This document shows positions 36,077 to 45,119 of a DNA stretch of 64,000 bases, piece by piece. Numbering within the stretch: the first letter of the stretch is position 1; each line of letters begins with the position of its first letter. Both the position numbers and the translations under genes were made by a program. The notes under the pieces are model-generated. The model made no database searches. It was not told the DNA's origin and saw only the letters and a program-made list of their open reading frames with translations. The stretch comes from Gnetum montanum (taxonomy: Eukaryota; Streptophyta; Gnetopsida; Gnetales; Gnetaceae): positions 5,404-69,403 of the forward strand of contig MNCI01001832.1 in assembly GCA_015680685.1 (NCBI GenBank), in the 5' to 3' direction.

Positions 36077-36281
36077 TTAAAGAAATTTGTAAAACAAAAA
36101 TGTGTAAGACAAAAATGTGCAAAACAAAAACGTGTAAGACAAAAATGTATAAAACAAAAACATGTAAGACAAAAATGTGTAAAACAAAAACTTGTAAAAC
36201 AAAAACGTGTAAAACAAAAATGTGTAAAACAAAAACGTGTTAAACAAAAACTTGTAAAACAAAAATGTGTAAAACAAAAAA
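36077..36281 (-). repeat. 15-bp minisatellite, about 13 units, in frame with the protease ORF
   Basis: The unit tgtaaaacaaaaa(t/c)g repeats with single-base changes from about 36084 to 36281. Because the unit is a multiple of three, minus-strand translation gives a pentapeptide repeat F-L-F-Y-T/K. This frame is the protease ORF frame: only the TAA at 36308-36310 separates them, and ten codons lie between. Confidence 0.85.
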
Positions 36282-36307
36282 TAAAAAGAACAGAGGCCCT
36301 CTAATGA

Positions 36308-37129
36308 TTAGCATAGGTGGTCATCTTCCCCATGACTAAATTGCAAGGGAGAGATCCGAAATAATGAACATCTATTTGAATTTTGTAAAAGTGCCCAACT
36401 TCTCCCCATTGATGTTCTCAAATTAAGGGGTTGAAGTTGGCGATGTTCATATTCCAATGTGTCTATTCCTTCATTATCAACATGAGTTGTTTCCTCAGTT
36501 CGTTCCGTGGATATTAGGTTGCTCTTTCTAGTAGCTGTCAACCACAAGGTGTCCACTACTTGTGTGGTTGCTACATACAAGCACCTTTGAATGTTGTCCT
36601 TTGGTGCACACCAATTACATGGAAGAGATTCTTTACATTCTTCCATGTCATCACCCTCTGAGTCACTGTATGTGATGCATGGAACTTTCTTCTTCTCGAT
36701 CTTTCCATAAATGTTTTCCTTAGATATCTTCAAGGAAAGATCGCGGATCCCTAGGTAAGCATCTATTGTACTTAACCATGGCCTTCCAATTCTAATTAGG
36801 AAGCCCCCGTTGTCACTGTTAACTTCTATCACCAAGAAGTCCGCTGGGTATGACCACCTACACATAGTGGTAATGATGTCCTCCACCAATCCCAAGGGAA
36901 TGGTGATGGACTGGTCAGCCAGCTCTAGTTGAATGTTTCTCTTCTTAAGTTGGGGTAGGTTCCAGGCTTGATACATTTCTCGTGATATTAAATTGACTCT
37001 AGAACCTGATTCAAGAATATGTGGTTTGTTCTCGACGACTTGTAGATAGATTAAGGGGCTCCGAGGATCAGAGAGTTTCCTAGGAAGGTGGCCTACCTTG
37101 ATCCAGTCGATTACGGTATGCATTAACAT
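36308..37129 (-). CDS. retrotransposon aspartic protease of E1, open but with altered active site
   Basis: An uninterrupted 273-codon frame from ATG 37129. Residues about 25-130 form a pepsin-like retroviral protease fold: PLIYLQVVENKPHILESGSR, then VNLISREMYQAWNLP, LELADQSITIPLGLVEDI, YPADFLVIEVN and LIRIGRPWLSTIDAYLGI. The family catalytic triplet is D-S/T-G; here it reads ESG, a GAT/GAC to GAA change that would abolish classical catalysis. The C-terminal 120 residues are acidic, then Thr/Ser-rich, without a recognised domain. RT does not follow. An in-frame pentapeptide minisatellite lies just beyond its stop. It is the longest open frame in the window without unknown bases. The true start may lie further upstream as part of a Gag-Pro fusion. 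Confidence 0.7.
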   Translation of the reverse strand: MLMHTVIDWIKVGHLPRKLSDPRSPLIYLQVVENKPHILESGSRVNLISREMYQAWNLPQLKKRNIQLELADQSITIPLGLVEDIITTMCRWSYPADFLVIEVNSDNGGFLIRIGRPWLSTIDAYLGIRDLSLKISKENIYGKIEKKKVPCITYSDSEGDDMEECKESLPCNWCAPKDNIQRCLYVATTQVVDTLWLTATRKSNLISTERTEETTHVDNEGIDTLEYEHRQLQPLNLRTSMGRSWALLQNSNRCSLFRISPLQFSHGEDDHLC

Positions 37130-37147
37130 AACTGTATGCGTACAACT

Positions 37148-39644
37148 CTATTGTTGGATTGAAGGGTGTCCCAAAGCTTTATTTGTTGGAAGAGTGGTTG
37201 TGGACTCAACTGCTTGTTGTTGTGAAAGCTTGTCTAGGCTTTTGGTTCTGAAGAAAGGTCTTCTCTTTTTACGGTTGTCAGAACCAACAATAGGTTGAAT
37301 GTTTATAGCTCTCGCAACATTACATTGCTGCAATTGAGTGGGGAGTTCCCCTTGCATTTTTGGAGTAGGAGGTATGGGAACTACAGGTGGAAGAGGTGCA
37401 GATGGAGTTGGAGGATGGTAGGTATGTGGGGTGCCTCCCGGAGGAGAAGGAGTCCTCCTAAAGTACTCCCAAACTTGGTAGTGACATTGGGGAGTTGTGT
37501 GACCCATAGAGTCACTTGGAAAAATTAGCTGCTACACATAATAGCCATAAGAATCAGGTTACCGGTAAGGGTACTATTTTCTTAGTTTTTGGCATCCCCC
37601 ATGACTATGGGTATTTCCACTGCTGATGTTGTCTGATGGGTTGTGGTGGAGTTCCACTTGGATAATACATTAATGGTTGGTGGAACTGCCTTGGGTTACC
37701 TTGAGGATAAGGTAACCTTTGGGGTGTCTGCTATTGGTTAAGTCTCAGATTAAGTGCATACACCCCAGACTCCTGTAGATGTGAGATGATTGGACAACAT
37801 CCCTTAGGATGGTCATATTGGCAGATCTCACATCCACCGTCATCATCTGTGTGTGAGTCCACAACCTCATTGGAGATAGTTATTTTCCCCTTACCCTTGT
37901 TATGTGCAAGGCCTAAATCTCACCTCTTTTTCTTATCTTTGTCACTACTTTGTTCCACCTTAGACTCTTCTACGATTTTCGAGATAGTTTCAAGTCTAGA
38001 GTCTAAGGAATCCCACAATTGATCTACCTTAGCCAATACTTCTGTTGTTAGCTTTTGAATTGACAAGGTTTTCCTATTCACCAACTCTTCGAGTGGTGAC
38101 TAATCCTCCTCATCACAAAATTTCACTTCCTTCTTTCGAAGGGAAGGATCGCGATTGTATTCTTCCACACTCTCTCTTTTTCGTAGCTCCCCTTCTTCTT
38201 TGGCTCCTTGCTCCAACAAGCAATGAATTTCATGGGCTCTAAGTTCTGATAGTCTCCCTTGGGCATAAGTCCCAAGGGTTCTCCTAGTCTCATGCCTTGG
38301 CCCATCTACAATGTGGCGAAGTTGGTCCCATTGTGCGTAACCATGGCCTGGGCAACGATGTAACAATGCATAGTAGCAGTCCATGGCAGCATCCAAGGGT
38401 TCATGATTACCTTTCTTCCATCCTTGGATCTTCTTATACAAATTAGACACTCTGGAGTACGTTTGATACTTATCGTTGAAGAGTTCTAATAGCGTACTCC
38501 ATCTCCTGATGGTTTTCAGCTCTAAGGACTGGTACCAACTTTCTGCTTCCTTAATGAGTGTCTTGGGGAACAACTTAAGTTTCTGCCACTCGTTCTCTAT
38601 GTTCTACAAGGCATAGGCATTGTGGAATGCCTATAAATGATGTTGGGGATCAACGTTGTATCCCCCTTCGAAGCGTGGGATATTATTCATGTCTAAGCAT
38701 TTGATCTGACTGTCCTTTTGATGCCTTGTTGGGATTCTTACTGCCTCTGTTATATCGAGCATACTTCGAGTTGCAAGTAGGGGCTCATCATGATCATCTA
38801 TTTCATGATGCCTATGATGTCTACATTGTTCCCTACTTTCCATTCATTCATGCCCTTGTCCTCTCTCTTGACTCTCTTGTCGAGGTCTCTCATTTTTCCT
38901 ACCTCTATCCTCACCATTATGCTCATGATGGTTGTGCCCAGATGTGGAAGGAGAGGGTGAGTGGTGAGATGAAGGAGAAGAAGAAGGAGAACCATCACCA
39001 TGACGATGCTTCTTACCTTCTCTTTGGCTGCTATGGCCCTAATCATGCTGACTATCTAAGTGCCTGTCCTTTTCATGTATTGTTGTTCCCTTTGTGAATA
39101 GTTGGCATTCACGGGGATCAGAACTAGTGTTATGTATCGTGGAGTATAGGTTCTAATACCCCACCTCCTCACCATCATTAGGAGAAGGAACATCATTTGA
39201 TAGAGAACCCGTTATAATGGGTTCATCATCTCCTATTTCACTAAGGACGTGCGGGACCCCTTTGCCCTTCATCAGTGTATGTTGGCTCTCCTACCGTGAG
39301 TCCCTTATACGTTGTGTAGCTGTGGGATGATAATCCCTTATATCAAAATCTGCTATAACATATTCAGCATAGAGCTATGTCATGTCAATCTATACCAGAG
39401 CACGGAGGAGCATGTTTGGGACTGATTGATCTGGAGGTAACACTATGTTACCTTGCAAATCTCTCCATCGCAGTTGTTCACCTTGATGAAGGATAAAGGT
39501 AAAGTCTGGTATGTACTCATCAAGATGAGTATATACCACTCGGTATTATTGAGGAGTTGGCATATTTCAGTTATGTATTTTTGATTGCCAACTATTTCGT
39601 GTATTATCCCTAGGTGGTGAATTGCTTTTGTTAGAAGAAGACAT
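37148..39644 (-). pseudogene. gag of E1 (broken by a few stops)
   Basis: From ATG 39644 the frame reads MSSSNKSNSPPRDN. An acidic region and then a Ser/His/Arg-rich stretch (38800-39060) follow, then DEPLLATRSMLDITEAVRI (about 38720-38780) and RFEGGYNVDPQHHL. The capsid core is open at 38100-38573 ('LIKEAESWYQSLELKTIRRW', 'LLELFNDKYQ', then GHGYAQWDQLRHIVDG). A zinc-knuckle-like CEICQYDHPKGCC is at about 37790-37835. A Pro-rich tail with GHTTPQC follows at 37148-37507. Gag coats the element RNA. There are roughly half a dozen in-frame stops or shifts, so it is not functional as read, though better preserved than the E2, E3 and E4 homologues. Confidence 0.8.
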
Positions 39645-39766
39645 TGTTATTTATCAATGTACTAATTGACCATTATATAATTTTTCTTTCAATCAACCCT
39701 AAGGTTCGTTTAAGCTCCCAACGATGTGAGTGATCTCCTATGTTCTACTTAGCGCACAAACACTTA

Positions 39767-39786
39767 GTCCACGGCATTGCCGCCTA
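39767..39786 (-). promoter_or_regulatory. primer binding site of E1, tRNA-Asp-like
   Basis: Minus sense TAGGCGGCAATGCCGTGGAC directly follows the 5' LTR end. From the second G it matches about 13 of 17 positions of GGCGCCGTTGCCGGGGA, the tRNA-Asp-type site of many plant Gypsy elements. The E4 site TTGGCATCATTGCAAGGGAC is related. Confidence 0.65.
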
Positions 39787-40863
39787 TGATGAGTGGCGAG
39801 GTACCCCTACACTCAACCATACGAATACGAGCGTAGCACGCGTGATCTAATCAAAATTTGTAGACTAAGTGCCTACACGCCTCATGGAACANNNNNNNNN
39901 NNNNNNNNNNNNNNNNNNNNNNNNNNNNNNNNNNNNNNNNNNNNNNNNNNNNNNNNNNNNNNNNNNNNNNNNNNNNNNNNNNNNNNNNNNNNNNNNNNNN
40001 NNNNNNNNNNNNNNNNNNNNNNNNNNNNNNNNNNNNNNNNNNNNNNNNNNNNNNNNNNNNNNNNNNNNNNNNNNNNNNNNNNNNNNNNNNNNNNNNNNNN
40101 NNNNNNNNNNNNNNNNNNNNNNNNNNNNNNNNNNNNNNNNNNNNNNNNNNNNNNNNNNNNNNNNNNNNNNNNNNNNNNNNNNNNNNNNNNNNNNNNNNNN
40201 NNNNNNNNNNNNNNNNNNNNNNNNNNNNNNNNNNNNNNNNNNNNNNNNNNNNNNNNNNNNNNNNNNNNNNNNNNNNNNNNNNNNNNNNNNNNNNNNNNNN
40301 NNNNNNNNNNNNNNNNNNNNNNNNNNNNNNNNNNNNNNNNNNNNNNNNNNNNNNNNNNNNNNNNNNNNNNNNNNNNNNNNNNNNNNNNNGTAATGCATGT
40401 GCTTGAAGTGGTCGTACTAAGGCACTTAACTAGGAGAGAAGGGTTGAGAAAGATTTAATAACTAATAAATCATGTAAATAACGAATAATAAATAAAAATA
40501 AATAAAATCCTAATTAGCCTATTCCATGCACTGCAAGGTTTATCCAAGAAGCTCATCTTTATTGTCATACAAAAACTTATGTTCAGGTACAATGTCTGCT
40601 CGAATAAAGATTCGTTCACTCTGGAGTTCCTACTGTGGGCACATGGAAATTAATCTATCTCTAGAGTGGAAAAACTGCCAAAGTTTAGCTACGGTCTAGG
40701 CCTAGAATGGGAAACAAGGGAGAGCCACCTCTTATTTATAGATATGATGGTGCACCGCGATATCGTGAGGGCTGCGATCGCGATATCACGAGGGATGAAA
40801 TATCGCAGCGGTCGCGATATCGCATACGCAATATCGTGGCCCATGCGATATCGCATCCCATCA
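39787..40863 (-). repeat. 5' LTR of E1, with an assembly gap
   Basis: Direct repeat of 33458-34270. Bases 39892-40389 are unknown (498 n), while the intact LTR has about 271 bp at that place. The U3 (40756-40860) has more GATATCG-type palindromic words than the other LTR. TATA box TCTATAAATAAGAGG is at about 40730-40745 in minus sense. Confidence 0.92.
39892..40389. other. run of unknown bases
   Basis: 498 n inside the E1 5' LTR. Apparent open frames across it are artefacts. Confidence 0.99.
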
Positions 40864-40868
40864 ATGTT
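40864..40868. repeat. 5-bp target site duplication of E1, right copy (ATGTT)
   Basis: Exact match to 33453-33457. Confidence 0.9.
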
Positions 40869-40972
40869 CGTATTCACAACCTAAAACACACAACACTAAG
40901 AAAGATACATTTAATTTGAGTAAATGTTAAATTCAAGAATGTATAAGTATTTCTAGACAATTAAACAATGGC

Positions 40973-40992
40973 TTCCCTATCTATGGTGCCAA
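40973..40992 (-). promoter_or_regulatory. primer binding site of E2
   Basis: Minus sense TTGGCACCATAGATAGGGAA directly follows the LTR end CCCTATCA of X2. It resembles the TTGGCGCCGTTGCCGGGGAA site of plant Gypsy elements. Its position sets X2 as the 5' LTR of a minus-strand element. Confidence 0.65.
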
Positions 40993-42263
40993 TGATAGGG
41001 ATCCCACTAATTTTAGACCAATGGGATATCTCACACAAATTGCAGTGTGATCCAATCGTAGCCTGGAAGATGATGTTTAGTGGATTACTAAGAACACTTG
41101 TGTATATCATTATGTTCAAGATATATAAAAGAGGTTATAATACATATAATACAAATGAAAACCTACCTTTCCATGGTGAGAGATAAAAGAATATTTATAA
41201 TTCTATTTTTTATAGTTTTATGGATTTTATGAATATAAGAAACAAAATAATAATAAACATGCATGCTTTGTAATCCCTCTTAGGGATAGGTGCAATGATC
41301 GTGTTGTAATTCCTCTTGGAAAAACGTTCAATACCACACATGAAATATAATCAAAATGACTCTTGGTCATAACCTCAATGACCCAACAACATGTTATACA
41401 ATTATGACCTCCTTGGGTAAGGAAAAATTGTCATAACTTAAGAAAATATAAATTAAATAAATAAATATTATTTATTATTTTCAATGTTTAATATTTTTTA
41501 ATGTTTTAGTATTTAAGGCATCAAATGTAGAATAAGAAAAATCATAATCTTTATTCAACACACAAATATTAGACTATGCATTGATCAAATGATTCTAGGT
41601 TATGTAAGGAAGGTAGCACTTTGCCAAAGTCTAGTTGTACTTGTAAACATGATGACTCAAAACACACATAGAACAACGAAGGAAATCAACTTACCCAAGG
41701 GAGGAAGAGCTCTTCACATGAAACCAGATGCTAAAGGCTAAATAGAAAGGTTATGAATCAAGTTGTTATATGTGGGATTTTATCTCAAGTACTTATAATT
41801 TTTTAACACAATGCCAGAGGTTCGCTAGCACCTAGGCATCAACAGAGGTCTATTAGGATAGCTAGACATCCCAAAATCATACTAGATAAGACAAGAGAGT
41901 AAAGGAGACAAGCTAGGCCTACAAGGGAGGTGTGTTAGTGCCCCTTCACTAATGTAGAGTTTGCACTAATGCAGGGTAGTCATCACATCTCCTTCTGAAT
42001 ACACTTTGCTTCTAAGACTGAATGAAAGCTAGAGCACTAGGGAACATGTTGGAAGGTTCTTAAGATTCCTAAACAAGCTAGAAATACCTTGGGAAGCCCA
42101 AAACATGCACTAAACCAAGAAGCGTAAAATGGGAGCCTAGGATGCAAACCTAGAAGATAGAAACCTTCATCATATATATGAAAATCATAAACATAGGGTG
42201 TAAAATACTTCTTAAGTCCAAGGTTTATAATTGATTTACAAAATGCCACTCAACAACTCATCA
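40993..42263 (-). repeat. LTR X2: 5' LTR of E2
   Basis: In minus sense it starts TGATGAGTTGTTGAGTGG and ends GGGATCCCTATCA. It is a direct repeat of X1 (24412-25612). Between the primer site and the E2 gag only about 100 bp of leader remain besides the E1 insertion. On the right it cuts into LINE reverse transcriptase coding sequence. Confidence 0.7.
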
Positions 42264-43042
42264 AATTTTTAATTTATTTTTCTATAAGAGAAATACCATG
42301 GTTATAATAATTAATAAGGTTCATCCCTTCATCTTTTTTGTTGCTAGTGTAAATAACCTTCTAATTTGTCAAGCCATGCATTTAGATATCTTATAAGTAT
42401 TGTTAAGAAGAGTAATAGACCTTCAATTTCCAATATGTTGAAGATTTCCATTCTTAGGGAGAAGATAAATCATACCTTTATTAATATTTTCACCAAGAGA
42501 AACCTTTTTAATGGCTTCTTGAAAAACATGAAAAAGGTCATCCCCAATAATGTCTCAATACTTATTCAAAAATTCAATAGTAAAATCATCAAGACCTAGA
42601 GCTTTAGTATTTTCTTAACTAAAGGTTGCTACTTTAATTTCTTCTACTATAATTTTTGCTTCAAGAATACATGGATGCACTCCTATTATAACATGAGGAA
42701 TATGCATATTAGAGGCCTATAAGTATTCCATGCTAAAACCTTCAAAGAAAAATAGAAAAAAAATGACTCATTAAAAAACTATTAATAGTCTCATTATCTT
42801 TAATTATGGAATCATTAATATAAAATGATTCCAATTTAGGTACTTGACTTTTTTCTTTTAGAAATTTAAAAAATTCCTTGCAAGGTTCATCTTCAATTTT
42901 TAGCCAACCCATGCAACTTTTAGTGAAGTACTTTTAGCTTCAAAAGTATCCCAACATTGTTTAGCATAATGAGCTTTAGCGAAGGCTTTTTAAGTTTCAA
43001 AATGAAAGGAATTATAGTCTAAAATAATTTCCATTTACTTTA
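42264..43042 (-). pseudogene. LINE (non-LTR retrotransposon) reverse transcriptase fragment
   Basis: In minus sense the sequence reads KALGLDDFTIEFLNKY then DIIGDDLFHVFQEAIK. Next comes KGMIYLLPKNGNLQHIGN followed by RSITLLNNTYKI. These match the plant L1-type RT landmarks (K-S-P-G-P-D-G-F-x-x-E-F-Y-K-x-x-W-x-x-I, I-x-L-I-P-K, and N-W-R-P-I-S/T-L-L-N-x-x-Y-K). About 200 codons upstream is a decayed linker. The YADD catalytic region is missing because the fragment ends at X2. Such an RT would copy LINE RNA at a nicked chromosomal target. It has scattered stops. Confidence 0.8.
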
Positions 43043-44147
43043 TGAAATACCATTAAGAAATTTCACATTGCAATTTGTAAGCCTTCATCATAAAACCCAA
43101 GGCTAGAATTTCACTGTAAAATGTGAAGAATGTAATCCTTGAGATGCACTTTCACACACTTTTACTTTTGAGGCTAAAGAAATGCTTCATAAGTTGTTAT
43201 AGCCTAACTTCCTAGTTAAAAAAATCCTACCATGTCTATATTTTGGCTTGGGAAGGTCAACAATGCCTTTTGGGTTGCCAAAGCTGGCACTTTCATGGAT
43301 TTTGTCAGGGATGTGACCTTTACTACGCTGGAAGCACCCATGCCCAGCATTGGGGGTTTTGAATTTCATTCTCCCAACTATGACTAGTGTAATCATGATA
43401 AGGCTAGTGTTTCTACACCAAGCTAGCATTGGAGTCGATGGGAAAGCTAGTGTAGATGAAAAATCCATTTACATTTTTGGCAACCAGCATGGTTTTGGTG
43501 CCTTGGGGGCATGAAAGCCTACCATAAATAGCAGCTACATTGGAATCAAACCCTACCACACCTGCACATGACATCAATTTTCCAGTAATCATTATAGAAA
43601 TTTGCAACCATAATTTAGTAGCCATATAACCTATATAAGACAATTTCAAACACCTTGAAGAGGTTGCACCACTTTTAAATTCCTAGGCTTTTGAACTTAG
43701 AGCAAACATAAAGCTTTTAGGCAATTCTTGAGCATGGAACTCTAAACCATTCGAAACACTTGTAATCTTGAGGATGGTGTGAGAATTTTTGGAGTAACAC
43801 TGGACTACATGGGAATCAAGACTCCTAGTGTGGTACCTCTTATATGAAAAAATTACTTCACACACCTTAATCCCCCTATGACTAATGTTGCGGACCTATG
43901 AAAGAAACTTGCCAGGATTTTTTATTTTGGGAGTTTGGGAGTACCTGGATCATGGAGTTGACTATGATGTGCAAGACTACTAGCTTCAATAGGCTTCAAA
44001 CTCTACCAAAGCAAACCCCTTGTGCATCAAGACACCATTTGTACACATTTTGAACTTTGTTTATTTACAATACTTTCATTGTAATAAAATTCATAGTTCA
44101 TTCCCCTGTAAAGTTCTTATAATTTTATTTTGTGCATTTATTTTCTA
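43043..44147 (+). repeat. 5' LTR of E6 (copy A)
   Basis: It starts TGAAATACCATTAAGAAATT and ends near 'gtgcatttattttcta'. Blocks shared with copies B (53833) and C (63152) include 'gcttcataagttgttatagcc', 'catgtctatattttggcttgggaagg', 'catggattttgt' and 'cctatataagacaattt' (probable TATA, about 43632). The end carries polyadenylation-like 'aataaaatt' (about 44085). Confidence 0.75.
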
Positions 44148-45119
44148 TATTAGATCTATCATATTTTAAATTTTATTTACCATTGTTTACATCTCTCAAG
44201 TCGCTGGGTGATCAACCAGACCATCCAAGGCATCTTAGATTCTCTTTCTTAGATGCCCTTGGGATCCAAGGCTAAAACTATTCTACGCCTATGATTTTTG
44301 ATTTTCCAATGATTAAATTTTTTAGGCATAATAATTTTCTAGTGATAAACAAAGCACCTCCATCCAAATTCTACATCCAATCCCATTTTTCCATTTTAAT
44401 AACATTTTTTTCAATTTGAAAACATTAAATTTACATTAGATATCTTTAAACATTGATAAAAATTTTCTTGCAAGATAAATCAACATTGCAACCCATTTTC
44501 CTACCACCAAAACCCAGTGTTGAGGTCGCAAGTGATTTGGATTTTAGGAATTTTGTTTACAACAATTACTAGACCTTTTAATGCTAGCATGGTTGCCAAT
44601 CAAAGCTACCTTTGTGTATTCCAAAGGCCAACGTTGCTCTACCACAACCACTCAAACACCCCTACTATGAAATTTTCCAGCAGTGCTAGCATTGGTCCTT
44701 CTCCATCCATCAATGTAGCCTTTAAAAAGACAAAATTTTTTCATTTACAATTTCAGAAACATACATTATTCTTACCAACAAGTTGAACCCCAATGCAGGG
44801 CAAGTGGATGAGGTGGTTGTTAACATCTTATCCCCTTTCCCCCTCTAACATAGCCACTATTGCAATAGCTAGCGCAGTTGGTGTTTTCAACATAAAACCA
44901 TTGTATCTTCTTAAGTATAGGGCATATCCATTGGCACTATAACCTACACTGCATTTTTGCAATTGCAATTTATAACATTTTATAGCCATACCACTTTTGC
45001 ATCTCGAACAATTCCACTTGTTGGAGTTTTGATTTAATTAATTAATTATAAATTTTATTGAACCAAATTTAAAATAGTAACCATGTCTTTTAGCCAATCA
45101 ACTATCCTATTCCTTAACT
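44148..45119. other. E6 leader region, nothing recognised
   Basis: No obvious primer binding site was found after the LTR. The small open frame 44517-44786 has no recognised domain. 'gctagcatgg' words related to a repeat farther on appear at about 44582. Confidence 0.35.

Larger units (their letters stand above)
33458..40863 (-). mobile_element. E1: complete, non-autonomous gag-protease LTR retrotransposon
   Basis: Two LTRs (33458-34270, 39787-40863), both starting TGATGAGTGG and ending CATCA in plus sense, are bounded by identical ATGTT duplications. Minus orientation is set by the primer site (39767-39786), gag (about 37150-39644), protease (36308-37129) and polypurine tract (34271-34285). 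The remaining 2 kb between protease and 3' LTR has no reverse transcriptase, RNase H or integrase. The LTRs differ by about 20 mostly C/T or G/A changes in roughly 400 aligned bases (my count by eye), so this is one of the younger insertions here. Gag and protease resemble those of E3, a possible helper lineage. Confidence 0.92.

Noticed and set aside
36077-36277. Phe/Leu/Tyr-rich 66-codon ORF as an independent membrane peptide gene
   Set aside because: It is the translation of a 15-bp minisatellite with no own ATG; reported as a repeat.
36077-36281. CRISPR-like array
   Set aside because: Units are directly adjacent with no spacers and the context is a plant retrotransposon.
37295-37528. Arg/Trp-rich plus-strand ORF
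   Set aside because: It is antisense to the Pro-rich tail of the E1 gag.
39793-40458. Open frames of 174-221 codons on both strands
   Set aside because: They run through 498 unknown bases and contain no real coding evidence.
43187-43865. Minus-strand ORFs of 60-93 codons
   Set aside because: They fall inside the E6 LTR and are broken in the other two LTR copies.
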